A stretch of 8,748 nt of DNA. Source: Eubacterium sp. CAG:786. Its GTDB lineage: Bacteria; Bacillota; Clostridia; Oscillospirales; Ruminococcaceae. The stretch covers positions 19,003-27,750 of the forward strand of contig HF989388.1 in NCBI GenBank assembly GCA_000432175.1, given 5' to 3'. Shown here in pieces: positions 1-6,463 of this stretch. A program made the translations under genes and the position numbers. How positions within the stretch are numbered: the stretch's first letter is position 1; every line of letters starts with the position of its first letter. The notes beneath the pieces are model-generated. The model worked only from the letters and a program-made list of their open reading frames with translations, was not told the DNA's origin and searched no databases.

Positions 1-544
1 TTGCGGTTTCGGTGTAGCGGTTGGTCGCCGCTGCCTCGATACCGTATACATTATCGAACCTGAACACGCCTATCATGTCGCTGAGCGCCTGATAGTCAGG
101 TGCAGCGCCGTCCGCGTCGAACGGTACCACTATGCGGTTCTTGTCGTAATCCAGCACATATTCGCCGCTGCCGGAGACCAGGTACCACTCGCCGGTGTCA
201 GCCTGCGTCATGGCAAACGCGCCGTCGCGGGTGTAGTTGACGTCGCCGTAACGGTCCTCAACGGCAAAGAAGCCCTCGTTGGGCAGCGCGTAATCCAGCG
301 GGCGCTCGGTGTAATAGAAAGAGCTCTCGTCGAACATGACGTCGGTTTTCTGGACGTATGCGCCGTGACCCGTCTGCCAGTCCTCTTCGGTGGCGCGCTG
401 GGTGGAATACAGGCAGTCCGCGAAGGACGGGCGTATCGTCTGGTAGCCGTATGTATTCACATTCGCGATGTTGTTGCCGTATACGTTAAGAGCCTTTGCC
501 TGCTCGATCATCGCTGTTTTTCCGGTGTGGAACGATATATTCAT
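1..544 (-). CDS. flgG: Flagellar rod protein, FlgG-like (3' end outside window)
   Basis: Partial gene. About 181 codons are visible and it runs off the low edge with no stop. It begins at ATG 544-542, with a GGAG Shine-Dalgarno site overlapping the TGA of the preceding gene. The N-terminus carries the axial-protein signature NNIANVNTYGYQ (about residues 24-35), which in rod and hook proteins packs into the helical core. Further on are the family blocks LDYALPNEGFFAV and YTRDGAF, then IGVFRFDN near the edge. These match the FlgF/FlgG family, whose members are about 240-270 residues, so roughly 60 residues should be missing, including the C-terminal helix. The protein would be exported through the type III gate and polymerise in the distal rod. 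The segment before the NN motif (GKTAMIEQAKALNVYG) is divergent from the usual SGM-containing form. Bacillus calls such paralogues FlhO/FlhP, so the exact symbol is less certain than the family. Confidence 0.88.
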   Translation of the reverse strand, partial: MNISFHTGKTAMIEQAKALNVYGNNIANVNTYGYQTIRPSFADCLYSTQRATEEDWQTGHGAYVQKTDVMFDESSFYYTERPLDYALPNEGFFAVEDRYGDVNYTRDGAFAMTQADTGEWYLVSGSGEYVLDYDKNRIVVPFDADGAAPDYQALSDMIGVFRFDNVYGIEAAATNRYTETA

Positions 545-556
545 GGCTTATTCTCC

Positions 557-1291
557 TCAGATCTTGCAAATCGAACTGGACTTCTGGTTCATGCTGTCGA
601 GCAGCTTCGCGAGCGAACTTGAAGCCTCGTAGATACGGTTCGCGTTCATCATCATGGTCATCTCATAGTTGACGTCGATATTGGAGCGCTCATACGCGCC
701 CTGGATTATCTCAAACCTCGTCCCCTCGGGAACATCGCCTGCCTGAACGGAAGTGAACATATTCGCGCCGAACTTGTCAACATTCCCCTCGGGGTCGATG
801 TAGGAAAGGCGCAGCCTGTCCACGAGTTCACCGTCCTGATAGATGGCGCCGTCGTTGTCTATGACGAAATCCTTGTTGCCGAGGTATATCTCGCCGTTCT
901 CGCCCAGTATCCTGCCGGAATTGGAAAGGCACAGGTAGCCCTCTTCGTCAAGCTCCCACTGACCGTTTCTGGTGAGCATATTCTCGCCGTTGTAGCCCGC
1001 AATGTTGAAGTAAACGTCGCCGTTTATCGCAACATCGAACGGCGACTCGGTGTACTCAAACGTGCCCTGCCCGAGGTCGGTGTAGGAAGTATCCACATAG
1101 GTCTGCGCAAACGTACCGGAAAGCTCCTCACGGTGCTTGACGAGTATCATCTGCTCCTGAAACCTGTTGGTGATTATCGTATCGCGCTTGTAACCGGCAG
1201 TGGAAACGTTCGTGAGATTGTTGCCGATGCAGTCCAGCTTGCGCTGGTTCATTATCATGCCGTTGCAGGCGTAGTAGTATCCTCTGTTCAA
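557..1291 (-). CDS. flgF: Flagellar rod protein, FlgF/FlgG family
   Basis: A 244-residue axial protein of the flagellar basal body. I choose the TTG at 1291-1289 as the start because an AGGAGG site lies 7 nt upstream and translation then begins NRGYYYACNGMIMNQRK, the expected family N-terminus. The same frame is open further upstream, but that part lies inside the sigma gene and does not resemble the family. Signatures: GNNLTNVSTAGYKRD (about residues 23-37), FDVAINGDVYF and LTRNGQW in the middle, and the C-terminal block GAYERSNIDVNYEMTMMM followed by NRIYEASSSLAKLLDSM. Both terminal helices needed for axial assembly are therefore present. It ends with an extra tail, NQKSSSICKI. The start overlaps the sigma-factor stop (TTGA), suggesting translational coupling, and a second family member follows 12 nt later. 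Four cysteines (two near the N-terminus) are unusual for an axial protein. The symbol flgF is provisional: flgG1 or flhO would also be used. Confidence 0.9.
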   Translation of the reverse strand: MNRGYYYACNGMIMNQRKLDCIGNNLTNVSTAGYKRDTIITNRFQEQMILVKHREELSGTFAQTYVDTSYTDLGQGTFEYTESPFDVAINGDVYFNIAGYNGENMLTRNGQWELDEEGYLCLSNSGRILGENGEIYLGNKDFVIDNDGAIYQDGELVDRLRLSYIDPEGNVDKFGANMFTSVQAGDVPEGTRFEIIQGAYERSNIDVNYEMTMMMNANRIYEASSSLAKLLDSMNQKSSSICKI

Positions 1292-2055
1292 GCCTGTTCC
1301 TCCTTCTCCGGGGAATTCCCCCTGATGTAAGGCTCCAGCGCTGCTTTCAGCGCCAGCATCGCTTTTGTGTTTATCTGGCACACTCGGGATTCCGACACGC
1401 CGATGACTTTCGCGATGTCGGAATACTTCATGCTCTTATAATAGTACAGCGTGATCACCTGGCGCTCCTTCTCCTTAAGGGAAGCTATCGCACCCGCAGT
1501 GACCTCGCGCAGCTCCTGCCGCAGCAGCCGTGAATCCGTGCTGTCGTCCGCAGAAGCGGAATCCCCGAAATTATCCTCGTACAGAAGCTCCTCAAAGGAA
1601 AGCGTGACCGCATTGGAGGCGTCTGCCATGCCCTTGAGCAGCTTTTCCTCGCTTATCCCGAGGTAATCTGCAAGTTCGCCGTTTGTCGGCGCCCTATTAT
1701 ATTGATTATACAATATACTGTTCGCCTTGTCAAGGTCGCGGGCAAATTTTCTTACAGGTCTTGGCACCCAATCCTGTTTCCGGACATAATCGATGACCGC
1801 GCCGCGTATTTTCAGCGAGGCGTAGGTTTCGAACTTTGCGCCCTTTGTGGGGTCGAAACTCTCTATCGCGTCCATGAGGGCGATGACGCCCTCGTTGACC
1901 ACGTCGTCAACGTCGCCGTACTTTATGAAGGTATTCCGCAGGGAAAAAACGCATGCACGCACCAGCCCGAGATTTTTCAGCACTATCTCATTGCGGACTG
2001 CCTCGCTGCGGCTCATGGCGTAATCCTCCAGGAGCGCTGCATTGCTGCTTTCCAT
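1288..2055 (-). CDS. fliA: Flagellar/motility RNA polymerase sigma factor (FliA/SigD, sigma-28 type)
   Basis: A 255-residue sigma-70 family protein that directs RNA polymerase to late flagellar and chemotaxis promoters. Region 2 spans about residues 20-95, with FDPTKGAKFETYASLKIRGA at 68-87 and the FliA/WhiG hallmark DWVPRPVR at 95-102. Region 3 (about 105-150) includes RAPTNGELADYLGISEEKL. An acidic, Ser/Asp-rich linker at about 158-175 precedes region 4 (about 190-240), which contains LKEKERQVITLYYY and the helix-turn-helix VSESRVCQI. Length and domain order fit FliA/SigD, and region 1.1 is absent as expected. The ATG at 2055-2053 follows a strong AAGGAGGG site. The gene starts 59 bp after flhA; in Bacillus and many Clostridia flhF, flhG and, in Bacillus, che genes lie in between. 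Activity in this family is normally restrained by the anti-sigma factor FlgM, which is not encoded here. Firmicutes usage would also allow sigD. Confidence 0.96.
   Translation of the reverse strand: MESSNAALLEDYAMSRSEAVRNEIVLKNLGLVRACVFSLRNTFIKYGDVDDVVNEGVIALMDAIESFDPTKGAKFETYASLKIRGAVIDYVRKQDWVPRPVRKFARDLDKANSILYNQYNRAPTNGELADYLGISEEKLLKGMADASNAVTLSFEELLYEDNFGDSASADDSTDSRLLRQELREVTAGAIASLKEKERQVITLYYYKSMKYSDIAKVIGVSESRVCQINTKAMLALKAALEPYIRGNSPEKEEQA
1300..1305 (-). promoter_or_regulatory. flgF-like gene ribosome binding site inside the sigma gene
   Basis: AGGAGG on the minus strand lies 7 nt before the TTG at 1291, within the last codons of the sigma gene (encoding KEEQ). It supports the TTG as the true start of the rod gene and shows that its translation signal is embedded in the upstream coding sequence. 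Confidence 0.7.
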
Positions 2056-2114
2056 GCTTATCCCTCCTTCCGGGTGCAGTCTGAGTTATGCGGGTCGGCA
2101 GGGCGCACCGCAGA

Positions 2115-4241
2115 TCAGTGCGCTGCCGCGGGCTGTCCCATGGGAGCAGTTCTCTGCGCGGGCGAGCCAAGCGAAATGTTGCCTATCGCCTGTATCTGCG
2201 CGGTGGAGTCTATCTCGCTGTAGGAGAGCACCGTGATGTTCGGAATGAACTGCTCGGTGAGCTTCTTGTAGTAAATTCTCACCACCGGAGAAGTCAGGAT
2301 TATTACAGTTGGTATAACGTCCTTTATCTTGTCTATCTCCTGGTTGGACGCCGCGACAATCCGCTGTATCAGGTCGGGAGCCATCGCAAGGTAGCTTCCC
2401 TGGTCGGATTTCTTGACGGAGCTCACTATCATGTCCTCTATCTGCGTATCCAGCGTGATCACACGCAGGGAATTCGCCTCGGAGAAGCGGTGCGTGATGG
2501 TGCGCTTGAGCGACTGCCGCACATATTCCGTGATGATGTCGGTGTCCTTGAGGACGTTCGCGTGGTCGCCGATGGTCTCCAGAATGGTTTCCAGGTCGCG
2601 TATCGGTATGCCTTCCTTGAGAAGGTTCGCGAGAATTTTCTGCAGATAGCCGACAGATATAACTTTCGGTATAAGGTCGTCCACCACGATGGGGTTGGTC
2701 TTTTTGATGTTGTCCAGCATGGTGTTTACGTCCTGGCGGGAAAGAAGCTCGTACGCATAGCGCTTCATTATCTCCGACCAGTGCGTTATCATGACGGAAA
2801 CCGGGTCGATGAGCGTGTAGCCTGCCACGTCCGCCATTATCTTCTTGTCCTCGGATATCCACTTCGCGGGCAGCCCGAATGCAGGCTCCACCGTGTCGAT
2901 ACCCTCTATCTGCTGGGTGACGTCGCCGCTGTCCAGCGCGAGGTAGTGGTCAACAAGTATCTCACCCCGGGCAACTTCCTCGCCCTTTATCTTGATGATG
3001 TACATGTTCGGGTTTATCTCCGGGTTATCCGTCATTCTCACGGAGGGAATGACCATACCCATATCAAGCGCGAACTGCTTTCGGAATATGACCACGCGCT
3101 CGATGAAGTTACCGCCGGATTTCTCATCGACAAGCCGCAGCAGGCTGTAGCCGAATTCCATCTCGATGGGCTCGACGTTCAGCAGTTTGAACACGTTGTC
3201 GATGTCGCGGTAATAATCGTTGTCGGCAGGGAGCTTTTCCATTTCCTTTTCTTCTGCCTTTTTGCGCTGCGCGAGCTCCATCTCTGCCATTTTCTTCTTG
3301 TTGCGGTTGAGCAGGACTGCGCCCAGTATCAGCAGCACGCCGAGAATAAGGCAGACCACCGTCGGGAAGCCCGGAATAACCATCATGACTATCATGACGA
3401 TACCGGCTATCATCAGCACGAAAGGCTGCGCGGTGAACTGGCTCTTGATATCGTTGACAAGGCTGTCCTCGCTTGCGGCGCGGGTAACTATCATACCTGT
3501 CGCAACGGAGATAAGCAGCGCGGGTATCTGCGAGCACAGACCGTCGCCGACCGTCGCCAGCGAATAGGTGTTGAGTATGGTGTTGAAATCACCGCCGCCG
3601 CGCACCATTCCGATGATGACGCCGCCGATGAGGTTGACAAGCGTGGTGACGATGGACATTATCGCGTCGCCCTTTACGAACTTCGTGGCACCGTCCATGG
3701 AACCGTAGAAGTCAGCCTCGCGCTGAATGTTGTTACGGCGCCTTTTGGCTTCTTCCTCGTTGATTATGCCGGCGTTGAGGTCGGCGTCGATAGCCATCTG
3801 TTTACCGGGCATCGCGTCCAGGGTGAATCTCGCAGCTACCTCGGATACTCGCTCGGAGCCCTTGGTGATGACGATGAAGTTAACCAATACGATGATTATG
3901 AATATCAGGAAGCCGACTATCGCGTCGCCCCCCATTACGAAGTTACCGAACGCCGCGATGACGTTGCCCGCGTAGCCGCTGGAAAGAATTCCACGGGTGG
4001 TGGAAACGTTCAGTGACAGTCGCAGTACCGTAGTCAGCAGCAGAACAGTCGGGAAAACTGAGAACTCCAGCGCTTCCTTGATGAACATGGTCATGACAAG
4101 GATAATAAGGCTGAGGGAGATATTCAGCAGTATAAGGAAGTCCAGTAGCCAGCTGGGAAGCGGAATGATTATCGCGATAACGATGAATATTACGAACAGA
4201 ACAAACGAATTGTTCAGTATCTTACGTACTATACCGCCCAT
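2115..4241 (-). CDS. flhA: Flagellar export gate protein FlhA
   Basis: A 708-residue inner-membrane component of the flagellar type III secretion apparatus. It forms a nonameric ring that docks chaperone-substrate complexes and couples export to the proton motive force. The N-terminal half holds several hydrophobic segments (about 11-30, 33-52, 62-78, 105-125, 195-215, 235-255, 270-310). It includes the FHIPEP-family signature LRLSLNVSTTRGIL (73-86) and VITKGSERVSEVAARFTLD (124-142), then MPGKQMAIDADLNAG. Asp192 in KFVKGDAI corresponds to the conserved cytoplasmic-loop aspartate important for proton-coupled export. A charged linker (about 311-345, rich in K and E) leads to the cytoplasmic docking domain to about residue 690, then a short Pro/Ala-rich tail. 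Length is normal for the family. The ATG is preceded directly by AAAGGAG with no spacing, which is odd and treated separately. An in-frame TAA a few codons upstream rules out an earlier start. Confidence 0.97.
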   Translation of the reverse strand: MGGIVRKILNNSFVLFVIFIVIAIIIPLPSWLLDFLILLNISLSLIILVMTMFIKEALEFSVFPTVLLLTTVLRLSLNVSTTRGILSSGYAGNVIAAFGNFVMGGDAIVGFLIFIIIVLVNFIVITKGSERVSEVAARFTLDAMPGKQMAIDADLNAGIINEEEAKRRRNNIQREADFYGSMDGATKFVKGDAIMSIVTTLVNLIGGVIIGMVRGGGDFNTILNTYSLATVGDGLCSQIPALLISVATGMIVTRAASEDSLVNDIKSQFTAQPFVLMIAGIVMIVMMVIPGFPTVVCLILGVLLILGAVLLNRNKKKMAEMELAQRKKAEEKEMEKLPADNDYYRDIDNVFKLLNVEPIEMEFGYSLLRLVDEKSGGNFIERVVIFRKQFALDMGMVIPSVRMTDNPEINPNMYIIKIKGEEVARGEILVDHYLALDSGDVTQQIEGIDTVEPAFGLPAKWISEDKKIMADVAGYTLIDPVSVMITHWSEIMKRYAYELLSRQDVNTMLDNIKKTNPIVVDDLIPKVISVGYLQKILANLLKEGIPIRDLETILETIGDHANVLKDTDIITEYVRQSLKRTITHRFSEANSLRVITLDTQIEDMIVSSVKKSDQGSYLAMAPDLIQRIVAASNQEIDKIKDVIPTVIILTSPVVRIYYKKLTEQFIPNITVLSYSEIDSTAQIQAIGNISLGSPAQRTAPMGQPAAAH

Positions 4242-4250
4242 CTCCTTTCT
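4242..4250 (-). promoter_or_regulatory. Unusual flhA ribosome binding site abutting the start codon
   Basis: The minus strand reads AGAAAGGAG immediately followed by ATG GGC GGT. The purine-rich core thus has no spacer before the annotated start, against 7 nt for the flgF, fliO and fliP starts nearby. No upstream start is possible because TAA occurs in frame six codons before the ATG. Candidates further down are the rare ATA at codon 4 or CTG at codon 9. I keep the ATG, but initiation may be weak. Confidence 0.5.
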
Positions 4251-4255
4251 GTAAT

Positions 4256-4285
4256 ATTATATCGAAATTATACTGAAAGTGTCGA
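4256..4285 (-). promoter_or_regulatory. Candidate sigma-A type promoter before flhA
   Basis: In the 48-nt AT-rich gap between flhB and flhA the minus strand carries TCGACA (4285-4280, five of six matches to TTGACA), an 18-nt spacer, and a perfect TATAAT (4261-4256). A second TATAAT lies at 4272-4267 but has no obvious -35 partner. The same stretch contains TTCGATAT, a 6/8 match to the sigma-28 -10 element, but the matching -35 is poor. A start about 7 nt past the -10 would give flhA a leader of only about 10 nt. Chance AT-richness is a real alternative. Confidence 0.35.
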
Positions 4286-4289
4286 AAAA

Positions 4290-5354
4290 TCACGCGTGCA
4301 GCGTCTTGTGCTTCTCGCGGTAGACCACCGTCAGCACCTCTGCGACTGCGTTATAAAGCTCCGCAGGGATTTCCCTGCCTATATCCACCATGCTGTACAG
4401 CGAACGTGCCAGCGGGGGATTTTCTATGGTCATTACGCCGTTTTCTTCGGCTATCTGTACTATTTTCAGCGCCAGGTAGTCTTTTCCTTTTGCCACCACC
4501 TGGGGCGCGTTGTTCTTATCCTGGTCGTATTTCAGCGCCACTGCGAAGTGCGTAGGGTTTCTGACGATAACGTCCGCCTGCGGGACTTCCTGCATCATGC
4601 GCATCTGCGCCATCTGCTGCTGCCGCTGCTTTATCTTGCCCTTTATCTGGGGGTCGCCTTCCATCTGCTTGAACTCTTCCTTGACCTCCTGCTTGGACAT
4701 CTTGAGCTTCTTCTCAAACTGCCACCACTGGAACAGGAAATCCGCAGCCGCAACGAACACCAGCATTATGCATATCAGCATCACCAAGTCGAATATCGTC
4801 AGCGCCGCGTAAGTCACGCCCTGCATGACGCCGGCATTCATCAGCGCGATTAACTTCGGCATTCTGTCGCGTATCTCATTGTAGATAACTACGCTGATTA
4901 TGACGACCTCGATAAGTCCCTTGAGTATGCTGACGATGGACTGCAGCGAGAACAGCTTTTTTATGCCCGAAAGCGGGTTCAGCCGCGAGAATTTCGGCTT
5001 GAGCGCTTTCATCGTGAAAAGTCCCCTGGTCTGCGCCACCGTGGGGATTATCCCCAGGAATATCGCGATAAGGCATATCGGACCCGTGCATATCGCCACA
5101 ACTGTGATAACGTCCACGAATATCGACATTATCGTATCAGTGCTCACCGTGGTCTGCCCGATGTGCTCAAACACCGAGCCTGAATACTCCAGCAGCGACT
5201 TTGTGATAAGCCCGATGAGCAGCCGCATTGAAGCGAAGATACCCAGCACGGAAGCCGCAGTGACTATCTCCTTGCTCTGGAGGACGTTGCCCTCCTTGCG
5301 CTGGTCCCGGCGCTTTTTCGGGGTGGCTTTTTCGGTTTTTTCTTCTCCTGCCAT
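4290..5354 (-). CDS. flhB: Flagellar export apparatus switch protein FlhB
   Basis: A 354-residue membrane protein of the flagellar type III export gate. It switches export specificity from rod/hook subunits to filament subunits. The N-terminus GEEKTEKATPKKRRDQRKEG (3-22) is the family hallmark. Four hydrophobic segments follow at about 32-52, 76-105, 138-160 and 178-208. A basic/acidic connector begins EKKLKMSKQEVKEEFKQMEGDP (about 214-235). The cytoplasmic domain carries the autocleavage motif NPTH at 266-269 within VIVRNPTHFAVALKY, so self-cleavage between Asn266 and Pro267 is expected. The later block GKDYLALKIVQIAEENGV and ENPPLARSLY is also typical. FlhB is separate from FliR here, unlike the FliR-FlhB fusion of several Clostridium species. 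It starts 19 bp after fliR; the upstream site AAAGGGTGG is a weak Shine-Dalgarno sequence. Confidence 0.97.
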   Translation of the reverse strand: MAGEEKTEKATPKKRRDQRKEGNVLQSKEIVTAASVLGIFASMRLLIGLITKSLLEYSGSVFEHIGQTTVSTDTIMSIFVDVITVVAICTGPICLIAIFLGIIPTVAQTRGLFTMKALKPKFSRLNPLSGIKKLFSLQSIVSILKGLIEVVIISVVIYNEIRDRMPKLIALMNAGVMQGVTYAALTIFDLVMLICIMLVFVAAADFLFQWWQFEKKLKMSKQEVKEEFKQMEGDPQIKGKIKQRQQQMAQMRMMQEVPQADVIVRNPTHFAVALKYDQDKNNAPQVVAKGKDYLALKIVQIAEENGVMTIENPPLARSLYSMVDIGREIPAELYNAVAEVLTVVYREKHKTLHA

Positions 5355-5373
5355 AGTCCCACCCTTTCAGCGG

Positions 5374-6159
5374 CTAGGTCGTTGCGGCCATCTGCCCCAG
5401 CAGCCCGTTGAGGTTGGTGAAGAGCAGGTCCATTATATCCTGCATGAAGCCCGCAGTCATGGAGCAGCTTGCAGCCAGCACCACGAAGCCGACCATCATC
5501 TTTATCTGCACATTCAGCACGAACACGTGTATCGACGGCACCGCTTTCATCAGCACGCCTATGCAGAATTCCGTCACGAGTTCGGCTGCCATGACAGGCA
5601 TCGCGAGTTTAAGCCCCAGCGTTATCACCGTTTCAAAGTACTGCACGATGAGGTACGCAAAGTTGATGTTGAAATCGCTGAACCCTATCGGTATCGTTTC
5701 ATAGGACACCGCGAACAGCTTTATGTAGGACAGATGTCCCCCCACCAGGAAGAAATACAGCATGAACCACCAGCTGTAATACTGCGTGATAAGGCTGGTG
5801 GTGCCGAATGTCGGGTCGTAGCTCTTCGACATGGAAAAGCCTATCTGGAAATCCGACACCTCGCCGGCATAGGTGAATATCTGCAGCATGAGGTTCACGA
5901 AAAATCCCAGCGTGAAGCCCACCAGAAGTTCCTTTGCAATATCCATCGCAAACGGAAGCACCCCGGTCGGCAGCGTGTATTCGTAATTCCCCGCGGTGGC
6001 GATAACTACCGCCATCATCAGCGAAAGCCCTGCCTTGACCATATTGGGAACGCCGTTCCTGGAAAAGATAGGGTTGAACGTGAATATGCCGCTGACTCTT
6101 GCCAGCACCATGATCACGATAACGAAATTATTCTGAATTATACTCCAGATCTCTGACAT
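5374..6159 (-). CDS. fliR: Flagellar export gate protein FliR
   Basis: A 261-residue polytopic membrane protein. One FliR copy joins FliP and FliQ to form the helical channel of the flagellar type III export gate. The start MSEIWSIIQNNFVIVIMVLARVSGIF and the following FNPIFS match the family N-terminus. Other conserved blocks are KELLVGFTLGF (76-86), AGEVSDFQIGFSMSKSYDP (98-116), LVGGHLSYIKLF (138-149) and LAMPVMAAELVTEFCIGVL (185-203). The last is followed by a hydrophobic end to about residue 238. About six hydrophobic segments are visible and the length is standard. The gene begins 9 bp after fliQ with only a weak GGCGG upstream, so its translation may depend on ribosomes finishing fliQ. 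It stops with TAG 19 bp before flhB and is not fused to it. Confidence 0.96.
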   Translation of the reverse strand: MSEIWSIIQNNFVIVIMVLARVSGIFTFNPIFSRNGVPNMVKAGLSLMMAVVIATAGNYEYTLPTGVLPFAMDIAKELLVGFTLGFFVNLMLQIFTYAGEVSDFQIGFSMSKSYDPTFGTTSLITQYYSWWFMLYFFLVGGHLSYIKLFAVSYETIPIGFSDFNINFAYLIVQYFETVITLGLKLAMPVMAAELVTEFCIGVLMKAVPSIHVFVLNVQIKMMVGFVVLAASCSMTAGFMQDIMDLLFTNLNGLLGQMAATT

Positions 6160-6168
6160 GGCGCCGCC

Positions 6169-6441
6169 TTACGTTATCGGCACTGCTGCGACCTTCTCGA
6201 AGATGAAGTTCACGAAGTCGATGCATTCAGCGGTCATCCAGGGTGCGAGGATAAACAGCGCCAGACCGACTGCCACCGCTTTCGGCGCGAATGAAAGCGT
6301 CTGTTCATGCACCTGCGTTGCCGCCTGCAGTATCGCTATCACCAGACCCACTATCATCGCGATGAGGAGAACAGGAACAGCCAGCTTGAATGCAAGCATT
6401 ATCGCCTCAAGGAAAACTTCCATCATATCGTCCTGCGTCAT
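6169..6441 (-). CDS. fliQ: Flagellar export gate protein FliQ
   Basis: A 90-residue membrane protein, the normal size for FliQ. Four copies wrap around the FliP5-FliR1 core of the flagellar export gate and help close the channel. Two long hydrophobic helices are visible (about 12-38 and 53-75), joined by the signature QAATQVHEQTLSFAPK (39-54), which forms the cytoplasmic-side loop. The ATG at 6441-6439 follows AAGGGTGG, a moderate ribosome site, and begins MTQDDMMEVF as expected for the family. The gene sits 22 bp after fliP and 9 bp before fliR, in the standard fliP-fliQ-fliR order. Confidence 0.96.
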   Translation of the reverse strand: MTQDDMMEVFLEAIMLAFKLAVPVLLIAMIVGLVIAILQAATQVHEQTLSFAPKAVAVGLALFILAPWMTAECIDFVNFIFEKVAAVPIT

Positions 6442-6463
6442 TTGTCACACCACCCTTCGTATG

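Noticed and set aside
1292..1381. Longer reading frame for the flgF-like gene
   Set aside because: The extra 30 residues are a shifted reading of the sigma gene end; the TTG with AGGAGG gives the expected family N-terminus.
2056..2114. Sigma-28 type promoter before the motility sigma gene
   Set aside because: A partial GCCGAC occurs on the minus strand, but the rest of the -10 does not match and there is no TAAA at the right distance.
2086..2862. Minus-strand open frame of about 258 codons inside flhA
   Set aside because: Out of frame with FlhA, composed largely of Arg, His, Gly and Pro, typical of a shifted reading of GC-rich coding sequence. FlhA itself is intact through this region, so no frameshift needs explaining.
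2088..4016. Very long plus-strand open frame (about 640 codons) opposite flhA
   Set aside because: It lies wholly antisense to the clear FlhA gene, its translation is rich in Arg, His, Val and Tyr with no recognisable domain, and it has no ribosome site that stands out. It arises from codon bias in flhA, which avoids codons that read as stops on the other strand.
4900..6156. Plus-strand open frame of about 418 codons opposite flhB and fliR
   Set aside because: Antisense to two well-supported membrane protein genes; composition is His/Arg-rich and changes abruptly where the underlying gene changes, as expected for a shadow frame.
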